Of a DNA stretch of 64,000 nt, positions 10,301 to 18,362 are shown in pieces; within the stretch, counting starts at the first letter, position 1; every line of letters starts with the position of its first letter. The position numbers were made by a program, and so were the translations under genes. The notes under the pieces were generated by a model that saw nothing but the letters and a program-made list of their open reading frames with translations, was not told the DNA's origin and did not search any database. The stretch comes from Variovorax paradoxus (lineage in GTDB: Bacteria > Pseudomonadota > Gammaproteobacteria > Burkholderiales > Burkholderiaceae_C), in contig NZ_JXQQ01000004.1 of the NCBI RefSeq assembly GCF_000834655.1, positions 1 to 64,000 of the forward strand, read 5' to 3'.

Positions 10301-11035
10301 CGGCAGGTCGGCGATGCTGATCGTGAGGATCGCGCCGTTGATCGGCTGGCGCGGGCGGAACTTCTTGAGCAGGTCGAGAAAGCCCTTCCACTCGCCCTCG
10401 TCGGTCTCGCGGTTGCTCTCGTGCGTGGTGTAGCGGCCGGCGGTGTCGATCAGCACCGCTTCGTTGGTGAACCACCAGTCGCAATTGCGCGTGCCGCCGA
10501 TGCCGCGCACCGCGGCCTTGCCGAGCTGGTCGGCCAGCGGGAAGTCCAGGTCGGAATTGACCAGCGCCGTGGTCTTGCCCGAGCCCGGCGCGCCGATGAA
10601 GATGTACCAGGGCAGCTGGTACAGGTACTGCCGGTCGAACACCGAGAACCGGCTCGCAGGCTTGCCGTCGGCGCCCTGCCCGAAGCGCATGTTCTTCAGG
10701 ATCGCGGTGGCGTCGGTGAAGCCGGTCTGCAGCTCCTTGATCTCGGGCGCGTCCTCGGGCCTGGCCTCTTTCTCTTTCTTCGAGGGCACGCGCAGCTGGT
10801 TGAGCAGCTGCGCGTTCAGGCGGCGTTCGCGCCACTTGCGGTAGACCAGCCGCACGATCCAGATCGCGAACATCAGCGCGATGACGACGATGCGGACGAA
10901 CTCGCCCTCCAGCGGCCGGTAGCGGCCTACGGCGATCACGGGGCCGATGACCCAGATCAGGAACGCCACGGCCAGGAGGCCGAGAAAGATCCACAGGTCG
11001 CGGCTGATGAAGAAACGGAAGATGGAACGCAGCAT
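7400..11035 (-). CDS. tssM: T6SS membrane complex subunit TssM (IcmF)
   Basis: A 1211-residue inner-membrane protein of normal TssM length. Two N-terminal helices (FLGLLAVAFLIWVIGPVIAV and a second near residue 50) precede a cytosolic domain with a Walker A motif GAPGSGKT at ~147-154 and GGTRNCDWWF; a third helix (GYSLIGVLLVVLLGAC) lies near residue 465, and the rest is the periplasmic IcmF/DUF1215-type region that contacts TssJ. The ATG at 11035 overlaps the tssL TGA in an ATGA arrangement; longer upstream frames are antisense-like artefacts through tssL. TssM with TssL and TssJ forms the envelope-spanning channel. Confidence 0.97.
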   Translation of the reverse strand: MLRSIFRFFISRDLWIFLGLLAVAFLIWVIGPVIAVGRYRPLEGEFVRIVVIALMFAIWIVRLVYRKWRERRLNAQLLNQLRVPSKKEKEARPEDAPEIKELQTGFTDATAILKNMRFGQGADGKPASRFSVFDRQYLYQLPWYIFIGAPGSGKTTALVNSDLDFPLADQLGKAAVRGIGGTRNCDWWFTNEAVLIDTAGRYTTHESNRETDEGEWKGFLDLLKKFRPRQPINGAILTISIADLPLADDAQRARHAMALRKRLLELRNDLGIDFPVYVLVTKTDLLAGFNEYFGSLGRAERAQVWGFTFPIEARSPDAAKADLRERFHQEYKLLHQRLDERLPELMAAEPDQMRRAQAYLLPQQFASFEDILGTFLADVFNPSKFEAASMLRGVYFTSGTQEGTAFDRVMGAIKRYLQVNAPPAPPPGPGKSYFLKELLQQVIFRDAGVAGTNLRWYRRRRAIDIAGYSLIGVLLVVLLGACVNSWRNNKDYVAEVDGNAKAFNKAAARGELPTVVDASGDLASSLLILDRLRDLPKSGQFDIGDPPVSYRFGLYQGEKLQAATDGVYQRALESVLLPQAAQRIEQSLRDAAKIDAEYSYEALKAYLMLYDAERYDADFLQAWLLTDVDRKIGASLTREQRTNLESHLKALFAGRVVASPFAKDDKLVTQTRERLAGVPLAQRSYARLRRILLQTSPPNAFTIAEMAGAESALVIRRASGKPLTDGIPTLFTYRGYWDIFDKRMAETTLSLEQEDRWVLQIRAPGITDVTSRELLLREVRRLYLTDYIRVWDEYLADVRLAESKSLLQSIQMTRVLSTGESPMSRLIRGAARETDLLRNHDEAARSLLDQAQNRVASTRERIEQLIGQPDGSQRRNAAPDRPESLVDNHFEPLRRMVTAPKAGGQTPLDATAALINELYTFLTATDTALRSGNIPPSSDAVTKVQAEAGRLPVPFQAMLNDLSATASSKAAAVTRQNIGQNAAATIGQFCNQAIAGRYPFTRGSPRDVASGDFAQLFAPGGMMDDFFQKNLASQVDTSVNPWTFKRGVDGSAAGRSAYLDSFQKAQAIRDVFFTGMAGSRTPSFTIDLRPEDMDAAITQFTLDVDGQTVRYAHGPQAPSTVKWPGPRNSNQVRLQVTTANGTPAGGIVTEGPWALHRLFDKASVSAGGSPESFNATFDLQGKKVVLAVTANSVYNPLRLNQMSGFSCPGKS

Positions 11036-12405
11036 CAGCGGGTTCCCCCTTGCTGCGTTGCCGATGCCGACGGCGCCACGGGCGCGACCAGCAGCGTGAC
11101 CTCCACGCGCCGGTTGCGCGCGCGGTTGGCCGGCGAGTCGTTGGGCGCGAGCGGATCGGCATCGCCGCGGCCTTCGGCGCGCAGGCGTTCGGGCCGTGTG
11201 ATGCGCGCGGCCAGCATCTTCTTGACCGAATCGGCGCGCGCCTGCGACAGCTGCCAGTTGGACGGAAAGCGCACGCTGCGGATCGGCTGGTCGTCGCTGA
11301 AGCCGCTGACCAGCACGTTGCCCTCCACGGAATTGAGCGCATCGGCCACGCGGCTCAGGACCGGCGCATAGCGGTCGAGCACACGGTCGGAGCCCGAGGC
11401 GAAGAGCCCGTCGCCGCGCAGCACGACCACGCTGCGGTCGGCCTCGTCGCGCACCGTGAGCAGGCCTTCGCGGATCTCGGGTTCGAGAAAGCGCTGCAGG
11501 CGCGGCTGCGGCGCGGGCATGACGACCGCGCGCGCCGTCTGCGGCAGGCGCACCGCATTGACGGCCGCGAACGCGCCATCGGACGTGCCCGCGAGGTTGA
11601 AGGTGAGCACTGCGAAGGTCAGCACCAGCAGCACCCCCGCCACGGCGCCCACGGCCCACAGCGGCAGCCAGTTGCGCGTGCGACGCACCGGCGCGGTCGC
11701 GTCCTGCCAATGCGGCGAGAGCGGCTGCGCGATTTCGCCGCGCGCCTGGCGAATGATCTGCAGCAGGCGCTGCTTCAATGTTTCGAGCTGCGTGCGGCCG
11801 TTGTCGATGACGCGGAAGCGCCCCTCGAACCCCATGGCCAGGCAGAAGTAGATGAGCTCGATCAGGTGCAGGTGCTGCTGCGGGTTCTGCACCAGGCGCG
11901 AGAGCAGCTGGAAGAACTTCTCGCCGCCCCAGGTCTCGTTGTGGAACATCACCAGGAGGCTCTGCGACGACCAGATGCTGCCGCCCCACGGCGTGAGCGC
12001 AGCGGCCTCGTCGACCGCGGTGCAGAGGCAATAGCGCGCGCCGATGATCACCTCGGGCGAGATGCCGCTTTGCTGCGCGCGCGTCTCGAAGCGCCGCACC
12101 TCATCGACCAGGTGCTCGCGCAGTTGCGCGGGCGCGTCGTGGTGGCCGGTGGCGCGGATCTGCGGGATCAGGTCGAGCAGCGGATTGGCCGCCGCCACCA
12201 GCGGGTTGTTGCCCGCGAGCGCGGTGTCGCCCGCGTGCGGGCGCCGCGCGTCGTGCCACGCGGTGAAGGATTCGGGTTGCTGGCCGAGGCCGCGCGGCGA
12301 AGTGGGCATGCCACCCATGTCGCCGCCGTTGCCCGCATTGCCGCCGCCGGGATTCGGCGGCACGAAGCCTCCGGCACCGACGGCCATGTCGTTGACACCG
12401 TTCAT
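11035..12405 (-). CDS. tssL: T6SS TssL (DotU) with C-terminal OmpA peptidoglycan-binding domain
   Basis: Predicted 456 residues. A Gly/Pro-rich N-terminus precedes the cytosolic DotU domain (LLDLIPQIRATGH..., YCLCTAVDEAAALTPWG, FHNETWGGEKFFQLL), a single transmembrane helix LPLWAVGAVAGVLLVLTFAV near residue 250, and an OmpA-like domain with SGFSDDQPIR and NWQLSQARADSVKKML. This extended TssL anchors the membrane complex to the cell wall directly. ATG at 12405 follows GAGGG; a GTG at 12417 overlapping the tssK stop is the alternative start. Confidence 0.96.
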   Translation of the reverse strand: MNGVNDMAVGAGGFVPPNPGGGNAGNGGDMGGMPTSPRGLGQQPESFTAWHDARRPHAGDTALAGNNPLVAAANPLLDLIPQIRATGHHDAPAQLREHLVDEVRRFETRAQQSGISPEVIIGARYCLCTAVDEAAALTPWGGSIWSSQSLLVMFHNETWGGEKFFQLLSRLVQNPQQHLHLIELIYFCLAMGFEGRFRVIDNGRTQLETLKQRLLQIIRQARGEIAQPLSPHWQDATAPVRRTRNWLPLWAVGAVAGVLLVLTFAVLTFNLAGTSDGAFAAVNAVRLPQTARAVVMPAPQPRLQRFLEPEIREGLLTVRDEADRSVVVLRGDGLFASGSDRVLDRYAPVLSRVADALNSVEGNVLVSGFSDDQPIRSVRFPSNWQLSQARADSVKKMLAARITRPERLRAEGRGDADPLAPNDSPANRARNRRVEVTLLVAPVAPSASATQQGGTR

Positions 12406-12413
12406 AGGGTCCC

Positions 12414-13790
12414 TCACGGACGGATGGCCCAGAACTCCATGGCCAGACCCGGAAAGTCACCGGCCAGGTGCATCGCGACGCCACCCGATTTCTCGAGCTG
12501 GCGCCACATGTCGCCGCTCTTGTCGAGCTCGAAGTAGTGGTAGCCCGCGTTGTACGGAATCTGCCGCGGCGCCACCGGCAACGGCCGCACGGTCACGCCC
12601 GGCAGCTGCAGCTGCACGAGGTCGCGGATGCGCTCGACCGAGCCGATCTTGACCTGCGTGGGAAAGCGCTGCTGGATCGCATCGGCCGGCAGGTCCGCAT
12701 GCACCGCGAGCACGAAGCCCGCGTTGCGCACCAGCACCGGGTCGGGCATGCGGCCCACGCGCACGCCGTGGCTGCGCTCCTCCAGCTCGATGGCGATCGC
12801 GCTCTGCTCGAGCACCGCCGAGAGCGATCGCCGCAGTTCTTCCATCAGCGGACGGATGCTCTCGTTCAGGTTGTCGTGGTCGTACACCGGCCACAGCACC
12901 GGACGCCGCGTGGGCGATGTGTGCGTGGCGAGATGGCAGGCCAGCTTGAGCCAGTCGATGAAGAGCTGCTCGGGGTGCACCTGCACCGCCTGCTGCGCAT
13001 GCCAGGTGGTCGCGAGATAGCGGTTCACCAATTCGAGCAGGAGAAAGTCGGACACCTCGCTCACGCCGCCGCGACCCGGCTGCGAGAGCCGCGAAGCCAG
13101 CGCCTCGGAGCGTTGCGTGAGCAGGCCGTGCAGTTCCGCGATCATGCTGCGCAGCATCGCGTGGGCCGATGCGTCGAGCACCGGCGGGATGTAGTTGGCA
13201 TCGACCACCAGCTTGTGGTCGGTGCGCCGCTCGATCACGCGCACCGCGCCGATGGCCTGCCACTCCGCGGTGAGCGACGAGGCGCGTGCCAGGCGCAGGC
13301 GCGGCGCAGCGAGCTGCAGCACCGCGGGGCCGAGGGCCACCGCATTGCCGTCGGCCACCTCGCGTTCGATGACGCCAAAGCGCGCGGCCGAGCCCTCGTC
13401 TTCGGCAAAGATGACCTCTTCGCTGCCGGGCCTGCGCAGCGGCAGCGCGAGCACGATGAGCTCGTCGGTCAGGTCGTTGGGTACTTCGTAGGGCGCCGGC
13501 GCGTCTTCGATGCCGAAGGAGAACGGCGTGCCGTCAGGCAGCACGCCCGCGCCGCCGAGCAGCGACACGCGCCCGAGCGCATAGGCATCGCGGTCGATAT
13601 CCAGGTGCAGCCATCCCCAGTAGGCGCCCTGCAGGCCCGCGGCGCGGCGCGTCACGTACTGCTCGACGTAGCGCTCCAGTTGCTGGAAATGCTGGGGCCG
13701 CAGGTACATGCCCTCGGACCACACCACGCGATTTGCCAATGCCTGCGGATGGGCGCCCAATCTTGCGGAGCCCGAGTTGCGAACTGTCAC
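12414..13790 (-). CDS. tssK: T6SS baseplate subunit TssK
   Basis: A 458-residue TssK with the family hallmark NRVVWSEGMYLRPQHFQQ near its start and the conserved C-terminal IPYNAGYHYFELDKSG region. TssK trimers connect the baseplate to the TssL/TssM membrane complex. AGGAGG lies seven bases before the GTG chosen here; a TTG one codon earlier sits closer and is less likely. Its stop lies 8 bp before tssL. A 165-bp gap separates it from tssJ. Confidence 0.96.
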   Translation of the reverse strand: MTVRNSGSARLGAHPQALANRVVWSEGMYLRPQHFQQLERYVEQYVTRRAAGLQGAYWGWLHLDIDRDAYALGRVSLLGGAGVLPDGTPFSFGIEDAPAPYEVPNDLTDELIVLALPLRRPGSEEVIFAEDEGSAARFGVIEREVADGNAVALGPAVLQLAAPRLRLARASSLTAEWQAIGAVRVIERRTDHKLVVDANYIPPVLDASAHAMLRSMIAELHGLLTQRSEALASRLSQPGRGGVSEVSDFLLLELVNRYLATTWHAQQAVQVHPEQLFIDWLKLACHLATHTSPTRRPVLWPVYDHDNLNESIRPLMEELRRSLSAVLEQSAIAIELEERSHGVRVGRMPDPVLVRNAGFVLAVHADLPADAIQQRFPTQVKIGSVERIRDLVQLQLPGVTVRPLPVAPRQIPYNAGYHYFELDKSGDMWRQLEKSGGVAMHLAGDFPGLAMEFWAIRP

Positions 13791-13955
13791 CAAAGAACCT
13801 CCTGGGGAGTGCTCACACGGAAGCGGGAGATGCGCCCTGATGAACGGCCTCCCTGATCGATCGTTCTGCGCTTGATGCTACACGCCGCTTGTTGCGTTTT
13901 GCACCGCATCTCGCGCAATGATTTCTCGCACTTTCGCACTACCTTTTGAACCAGA

Positions 13956-14474
13956 TTAACGACTTGGTAGTAACTCGATGCCTGTCTTGCGAATGGCGAT
14001 GCGCACGGCTTGCTCGCTCGGCGAGAACTGCCACACCTTGTACAGATTGGTTTGCTTGGGCTCCTTGAGCGGCAGCACGATGCGCCAGCGCGCGGCCTCG
14101 AGCTTGCGATAGCCCGCGATGATGCCGATGGAGCGCGAGTCCAAGCCCGCCTCTCGCTTGAAGACGCGCTCTTCGCCGCTTCGCATGATGGCCTGGTCCG
14201 CATTCACGAGCTCGGTCGACAGCGTCTCGCGGTCGCGGTCCTGCAGCGCGAAGTAGTCTGCGGTCTCGAAGTTACCGGAAGATTTCAGTTCGAAGACCTT
14301 CACGAGGATCGGCGCCGCCTGGCCGCGTCCGTCGGGGTTCACGCCGTCGTCGACGCGGATGGTGACGGCATAGGGCGTGGGCAGCGACTTGGCTGTCGAT
14401 GCGCATCCGCTGATGAGGCCCGCAAACAACGGTGTGGTTGCAAGTGCGCCTTGAAGCAAACTTCGTCGCTGCAT
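13956..14474 (-). CDS. tssJ: T6SS outer-membrane lipoprotein TssJ
   Basis: A 172-residue lipoprotein with a twin-arginine-like start MQRRSLLQG, a hydrophobic core and a lipobox LISGC at ~20-24. The mature part, a beta-sandwich, shows VTIRVDDGVNPDGRGQAAPILVKVFEL and YFALQDRD, typical of TssJ. It docks to the periplasmic end of TssM. It heads the minus-strand block and is divergent from tssQ across 140 bp. Confidence 0.93.
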   Translation of the reverse strand: MQRRSLLQGALATTPLFAGLISGCASTAKSLPTPYAVTIRVDDGVNPDGRGQAAPILVKVFELKSSGNFETADYFALQDRDRETLSTELVNADQAIMRSGEERVFKREAGLDSRSIGIIAGYRKLEAARWRIVLPLKEPKQTNLYKVWQFSPSEQAVRIAIRKTGIELLPSR

Positions 14475-14614
14475 GAGATCTCCCTCAGAGGTTCGCGGCC
14501 TATATTATCGAAGTCGTGCACACAATCGACGACGCATCGTGTGCCTGTCGCACCTCGGCGGCGCGCTCTTACAAGCATTGCCTTTCATTGCCCTTCGCAA
14601 GGTAGGAGAGAAGA
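14475..14614. promoter_or_regulatory. Divergent promoter region between tssJ and tssQ
   Basis: This 140-bp region separates the minus tssJ block from the plus tssQ-tagH-pppA block and must contain start signals for both. It holds an imperfect dyad, GCACAC...GTGTGC (about 14517-14543), that could be an operator, and an A+T-richer TATATTAT run near 14502-14510 suitable as a -10 region. No sigma-54 type GG/GC element is obvious to me. Assignment is by position. Confidence 0.4.
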
Positions 14615-15016
14615 TTGAAGTCATGTCTGCCTGCTCTGGCGTTCACGCTTTTTCTGGTGACCGGTTGCCAGACGACGCCCGAGCCGCCACCGCAACCCGA
14701 ACGCCTCAGCCAGAAGGTGGCGCGCGACACGCTCGAACGTGCGCAGCAGGCCTATGACGAGGGCGACTACGCCAAGGCCATCACCACGCTCAAGAGCGGC
14801 GGCGTGTCGGTGTTCGAAGGCGCAGAGCCCGCCACGCGCCAGAGCGCGATGAAGCTGGAGGCCTTCAGCTATTGCGTGAGCAACCAGATCCCGGAATGCC
14901 GCGCGCAGTTCCGCCGGACCCTCGATGTATTCCCGAACTTCGAACTCAACGTCGCCGAGCGCAAGCATCCGGTGTGGGGCCCCGCCTACGAGGTTGCCAA
15001 GCGCATGAAGCGCTGA
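14615..15016 (+). CDS. tssQ: TssQ family T6SS-associated lipoprotein
   Basis: A 133-residue lipoprotein starting at a TTG behind GGAGAG. The signal peptide ends in lipobox LVTGC with Cys at residue 18, followed by a Pro-rich tether and a TPR-like helical region (AQQAYDEGDYAKAITTLKSG) and a tail ending in KHPVWGPAYEVAKRMKR. Its family is found next to tagH-pppA in Burkholderiales T6SS loci; its precise role is not established, but an outer-membrane tether or sensor feeding the phosphorylation pathway is plausible. Confidence 0.82.
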   Translation: MKSCLPALAFTLFLVTGCQTTPEPPPQPERLSQKVARDTLERAQQAYDEGDYAKAITTLKSGGVSVFEGAEPATRQSAMKLEAFSYCVSNQIPECRAQFRRTLDVFPNFELNVAERKHPVWGPAYEVAKRMKR

Positions 15017-15064
15017 CCACCGCGGTCGCCTCCGACCGACGCTCGACATGAACAGGAAGACGCC

Positions 15065-17110
15065 ATGCGCTGGACCGTGATCGAACATGCCGGCAGGCCG
15101 GTGACAACAGGCCCTTCGGCGCTGCTCGCGGCGCCCGGGGGCACCATCGGCCGCAGCCCCGACAACCACCTCGTGCTGCCCGACGAGCAGCGGCAGATCT
15201 CGCGCCTGCAGGCCACCGTGCGCTTCGACGACGAGGGCGCCGCGGTGCTGCGCAACATGAGCGCGGTGCTGCCCATCATCGTGAACGGACGCACGCTGCG
15301 GCATGAAGAAGAGTCGCGCGTTGCGGATGGAGACCATGTAGCCATCGGAAGCTATGTGCTGGAGGCGGCGAGTGCGCAGCGTGCGGCGAGCGTTGCGGCA
15401 ATGCCGGCTTCGCCGCCAACATCTCCGGCACCACCGCCGCCGCCGCCGCCGCCGCTCGATGTGCCCGCAACGATGCATCCCTCTGCGATGCAGCCGAGTC
15501 CGATGGATGCCTTATTGCCGGAGGCGCCGGTCTCCGACGTGTTCTCGGACCTGTTCGGCGCGGGCGCGCTGCCCATCGGCGATGCGTCGGCGACGACCGT
15601 GGCAAAGCCTGCGCCCGCACCTTCACCCGCACCTTCACCTGCACCTGCACCTGCACCGGCGCCCGTGCGCGCCCCTGCGCCGGTCTTCGCGCCGCCTTCG
15701 CAAGAACCGTTTGTCGCGCCGGCGGGCACGACGGCACCATCGTCACCACCACCATCGCCGCTCGCGAAAACGCCTGCGCCGACCGCATCGCAGATTCCTT
15801 CAGCAGCCGATTGGGACGCCATCCTCGCGAACGCGCCGCGCCGAGTCGACAGCACGCCGGCACCGATGCCCGACCCCCTGGCGCACGAGCCTTTCGAGCT
15901 GCCGTCGCAGGCGCGAAGGAACCCCGTCGACCCGCTCGCGGAAATGAACCCGGATGCGGCGGGCGGCATGTCCGACATCGCGCTCAAGCGCGGCATGGAC
16001 CCGCTCTCGTTCTTCGCGGCCGACAGCAACGCGCCCTCGCCGCTGTCCGATCCGCGCCCTACCGCGCTGACTCACGAAGACCCGCTCAGCGACAGGCACC
16101 CGGCGCTCGACCTGCTGGCCCCTGCGCCCGCCGCGCAGGGCTACAACCACGCGAACCATGCACGCGCAGTGGGGGCGCAGTTCAGGCCGCCGAATCCGGT
16201 CGCGCTCGCTGTGCCCGCAGCGAAGCCGGTGGAGGCGGAGGCGAGTCCGCCACCGGAACCACCTCCACCTCCGCCACCGCCACCGCCACCGCCACAAGCA
16301 GCATCGGCGCCCGAGCCGGTTGTCGAGCCGGAAGCGCCCTTCGCCGCACTGCCGTCGACGGCCGAACCTGCAGAGACCGCTCCGCCGGTAGCGATCGCAT
16401 CGCCGGAACCTGTCGAGCCCGAACCCGAACAGACGCCGACACCCATCGCCCCGTCTGCAGTGGCTGCGGCGCTCCCCCCCGCATCCGCATCGTCGTCACC
16501 CGCGTCTTCCGACGAACTCTTCAAGGCGTTTCTCGAAGGCGCCGGCGTGCCCGACGTCGCCGGCCAGCAGCCGCTCGATGCGGAAGCCATGCGCCACCTG
16601 GGCCGGCTGATGCGGGCGTTCACCGACGGCACCATCGAGCTCCTGTCGTCGCGCGCAATGCTCAAGCGCGAGGTGCGCGCCGAGATCACGATGATCGTGG
16701 ACGAGGAGAACAACCCGTTCAAGATCCTGCCCAACGGGCGCGCCGTGCTGATGCAGATGTTCGGCGCGCGCATGCCCGGCTTTCTCACGCCTGAAGCGGC
16801 CGTGCACGATGCGCTCGGCGACCTGCAGTCGCACCAGCTGGGCATGGTGGCCGGCATGCGCGCGGCGCTGCTCACCGTGCTGCAGCGCTTCGACCCCGCG
16901 ACGCTGAACCGCACCACACCGCACGACGGCAGCCTCGGCGAGAAGATGCTGCCCGGGGGACGCGATGCGCGCCTGTGGCGCCAGCTGCGGCAGCTGCATG
17001 CGGAGACGACCGCGGCCGTCGAGGACGATTTCCAGGCCGTCTTCGGCCGCGCGTTCCAGCAGGCCTACGACCGGGAGATGGAACGCCTGAAGGAGGCGCG
17101 CCGTGCTTGA
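15065..17110 (+). CDS. tagH: T6SS FHA-domain scaffold TagH (Fha)
   Basis: A 681-residue cytosolic protein. The N-terminal FHA domain has GGTIGRSPDNHLVLPD at ~26-41 and a following SRLQATVRF (the usual S-R-x-H is SR-L here). A ~380-residue Pro/Ala-rich low-complexity linker includes a run of more than ten prolines near residues 400-410. The C-terminal TagH domain (~residue 480 onward) reads DELFKAFLEGAGVPD, MRHLGRLMRAFTDG and ENNPFKILPNGRAVL. FHA proteins bind phosphothreonine made by PpkA and promote sheath assembly. It overlaps pppA by 8 bp, so the two are translationally coupled. Confidence 0.93.
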   Translation: MRWTVIEHAGRPVTTGPSALLAAPGGTIGRSPDNHLVLPDEQRQISRLQATVRFDDEGAAVLRNMSAVLPIIVNGRTLRHEEESRVADGDHVAIGSYVLEAASAQRAASVAAMPASPPTSPAPPPPPPPPLDVPATMHPSAMQPSPMDALLPEAPVSDVFSDLFGAGALPIGDASATTVAKPAPAPSPAPSPAPAPAPAPVRAPAPVFAPPSQEPFVAPAGTTAPSSPPPSPLAKTPAPTASQIPSAADWDAILANAPRRVDSTPAPMPDPLAHEPFELPSQARRNPVDPLAEMNPDAAGGMSDIALKRGMDPLSFFAADSNAPSPLSDPRPTALTHEDPLSDRHPALDLLAPAPAAQGYNHANHARAVGAQFRPPNPVALAVPAAKPVEAEASPPPEPPPPPPPPPPPPQAASAPEPVVEPEAPFAALPSTAEPAETAPPVAIASPEPVEPEPEQTPTPIAPSAVAAALPPASASSSPASSDELFKAFLEGAGVPDVAGQQPLDAEAMRHLGRLMRAFTDGTIELLSSRAMLKREVRAEITMIVDEENNPFKILPNGRAVLMQMFGARMPGFLTPEAAVHDALGDLQSHQLGMVAGMRAALLTVLQRFDPATLNRTTPHDGSLGEKMLPGGRDARLWRQLRQLHAETTAAVEDDFQAVFGRAFQQAYDREMERLKEARRA

Positions 17111-17912
17111 GGCCACCCGCGCCGCCTTCGCGGTTCCCATCTCGACCTCGCAGTTCTCCTGCGTGGGCGAGCGCTCCGGCAACCAGGACGCCATCGGCTA
17201 CCACCTGGACGAACGCAACGCATGCTTCGTTGTGAGCGACGGCGTCGGCGGCAATGCGGGCGGCGAGCTGGCCGCGCGCATCGCGGTGGACACCGCGCTC
17301 AACACCTTCATGGACCACCCCTCGGTCGCGGCCGACGACATCCGCCATGCGGTGAAGGAAGCCAACGACGCCATCCTCGCGAGGCAGCGCGAACTGGCCG
17401 ACCAGAGCCGCATGAGCGCGACCATCGTCTCGCTGTTCGTCGACCGCGCGAGCGGCCAGGCCTGCTGGGCGCACGTGGGCGACAGCCGCCTCTATTGGTT
17501 TCGCCGCGGCGCGCTGATGCAGCGCACCGAAGATCACAGCCTGTCGGAGCGCTCCGGCGAAGCCGCCTCAGGCCAGGGTGCCAATGGCGGCGAACGCCTG
17601 GTGAAAAGCAACCTCCTGTACCGCGCACTCGGTGCGCGCGCAACGGCGGAGACTTCGGTGTCGACACCGCAGCGGCTCGCCGACGGCGATGCGTTCCTGC
17701 TGTGCACCGACGGGCTCTGGCAGCTCATTTCGCAGCAGGTGATGGAGCGGTCGTTGCAACTGGCCGACAGCGCGGAAGAATGGCTCGCGCTCTTGCGCCG
17801 CGCGGCGGAGGCGAAGGCGGACAAGTCGCGCGACAACTACTCGGCGCTCGCGGTGTGGGTGGGAGCGCCGCAGCAGGTGACGCTGGCGGGGACGGCGCGG
17901 CCTGCGTCTTGA
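17103..17912 (+). CDS. pppA: PP2C-type protein phosphatase PppA
   Basis: A 269-residue PPM/PP2C phosphatase from a GTG that overlaps the tagH end. It has all main metal-site motifs: ERSGNQDA at ~21-28, VSDGVGG at ~42-48, AHVGDSRLYWFRRG and LLCTDGLW, then DNYSALAVW near the end. It would dephosphorylate the FHA protein or PpkA and keep the T6SS off. No membrane segment is seen. Its stop is 21 bp from the convergent PAAR-like gene. Confidence 0.95.
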   Translation: MLEATRAAFAVPISTSQFSCVGERSGNQDAIGYHLDERNACFVVSDGVGGNAGGELAARIAVDTALNTFMDHPSVAADDIRHAVKEANDAILARQRELADQSRMSATIVSLFVDRASGQACWAHVGDSRLYWFRRGALMQRTEDHSLSERSGEAASGQGANGGERLVKSNLLYRALGARATAETSVSTPQRLADGDAFLLCTDGLWQLISQQVMERSLQLADSAEEWLALLRRAAEAKADKSRDNYSALAVWVGAPQQVTLAGTARPAS

Positions 17913-17933
17913 TGGCGCAGCCTGCGCTTCGCT

Positions 17934-18317
17934 TCAGAACTTGAAGTTGAAGAACTTGAAGTGCATGCCGGGAATGCACTCGAACCCGACGATGTTCATG
18001 CGGTTCTGAACCGCAAGGCTGGTCAGCCGCGTGGCCGGCCCTCCCCGCAGCAGCAAGGTGAAGGAGCCGGTGATATGCCGCTGCATCTGCATGAACACCT
18101 GCGAGATGACGCCGCCCAGAACCCCCGGTTGGTCGAGAAGCGTGATGGGCGTCTTGGCAAAGAGGTTGTGCATGGGTCCGCCGAACAGCAGGATGTGCCA
18201 GCAGGCCGGGATGGTCATCGGGCGCAGGCCGAGGTTGAAGAACGGGAACGGAAACGGCATCTTGCAGACGTCCGGGAAGGCCATCGCGCCGCCCATCCAT
18301 TGGTGTGTAGCCAGCAT
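17934..18317 (-). CDS. PAAR-like (DUF4150-type) T6SS spike tip protein, no toxin domain
   Basis: A 127-residue protein whose N-terminal half (AFPDVCKMPFP, PACWHILLFGGPMHN) matches the PAAR-like DUF4150 proteins that cap VgrG. The C-terminal half continues GVISQVFMQMQRHITGSF and ends in an aromatic tail FKFFNFKF. Family members often carry a C-terminal effector; here there is none and no effector gene follows before the convergent pppA. It is the last gene of the vgrG module, after the DUF3540 and DUF2169 genes that typically accompany such tips as adaptors. Confidence 0.78.
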   Translation of the reverse strand: MLATHQWMGGAMAFPDVCKMPFPFPFFNLGLRPMTIPACWHILLFGGPMHNLFAKTPITLLDQPGVLGGVISQVFMQMQRHITGSFTLLLRGGPATRLTSLAVQNRMNIVGFECIPGMHFKFFNFKF

Positions 18318-18362
18318 TGAGTTTCTCCTTGAGGTTGTTGGGGTTGGGGAGGGCCGTTGCCG

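Noticed and set aside
6986..11371. A 1461-codon open frame on the plus strand opposite tssM
   Set aside because: High G+C sequence keeps the antisense frame open. Its translation is Arg/Ala/His/Gly-rich without domains, while the minus strand encodes a full TssM with clear motifs.
11035..12031. Extended TssM start overlapping tssL (frame to 12031)
   Set aside because: Sequence upstream of 11035 in that frame is out-of-frame tssL; the ATG at 11035 overlaps the tssL stop and begins a normal membrane-anchor N-terminus.
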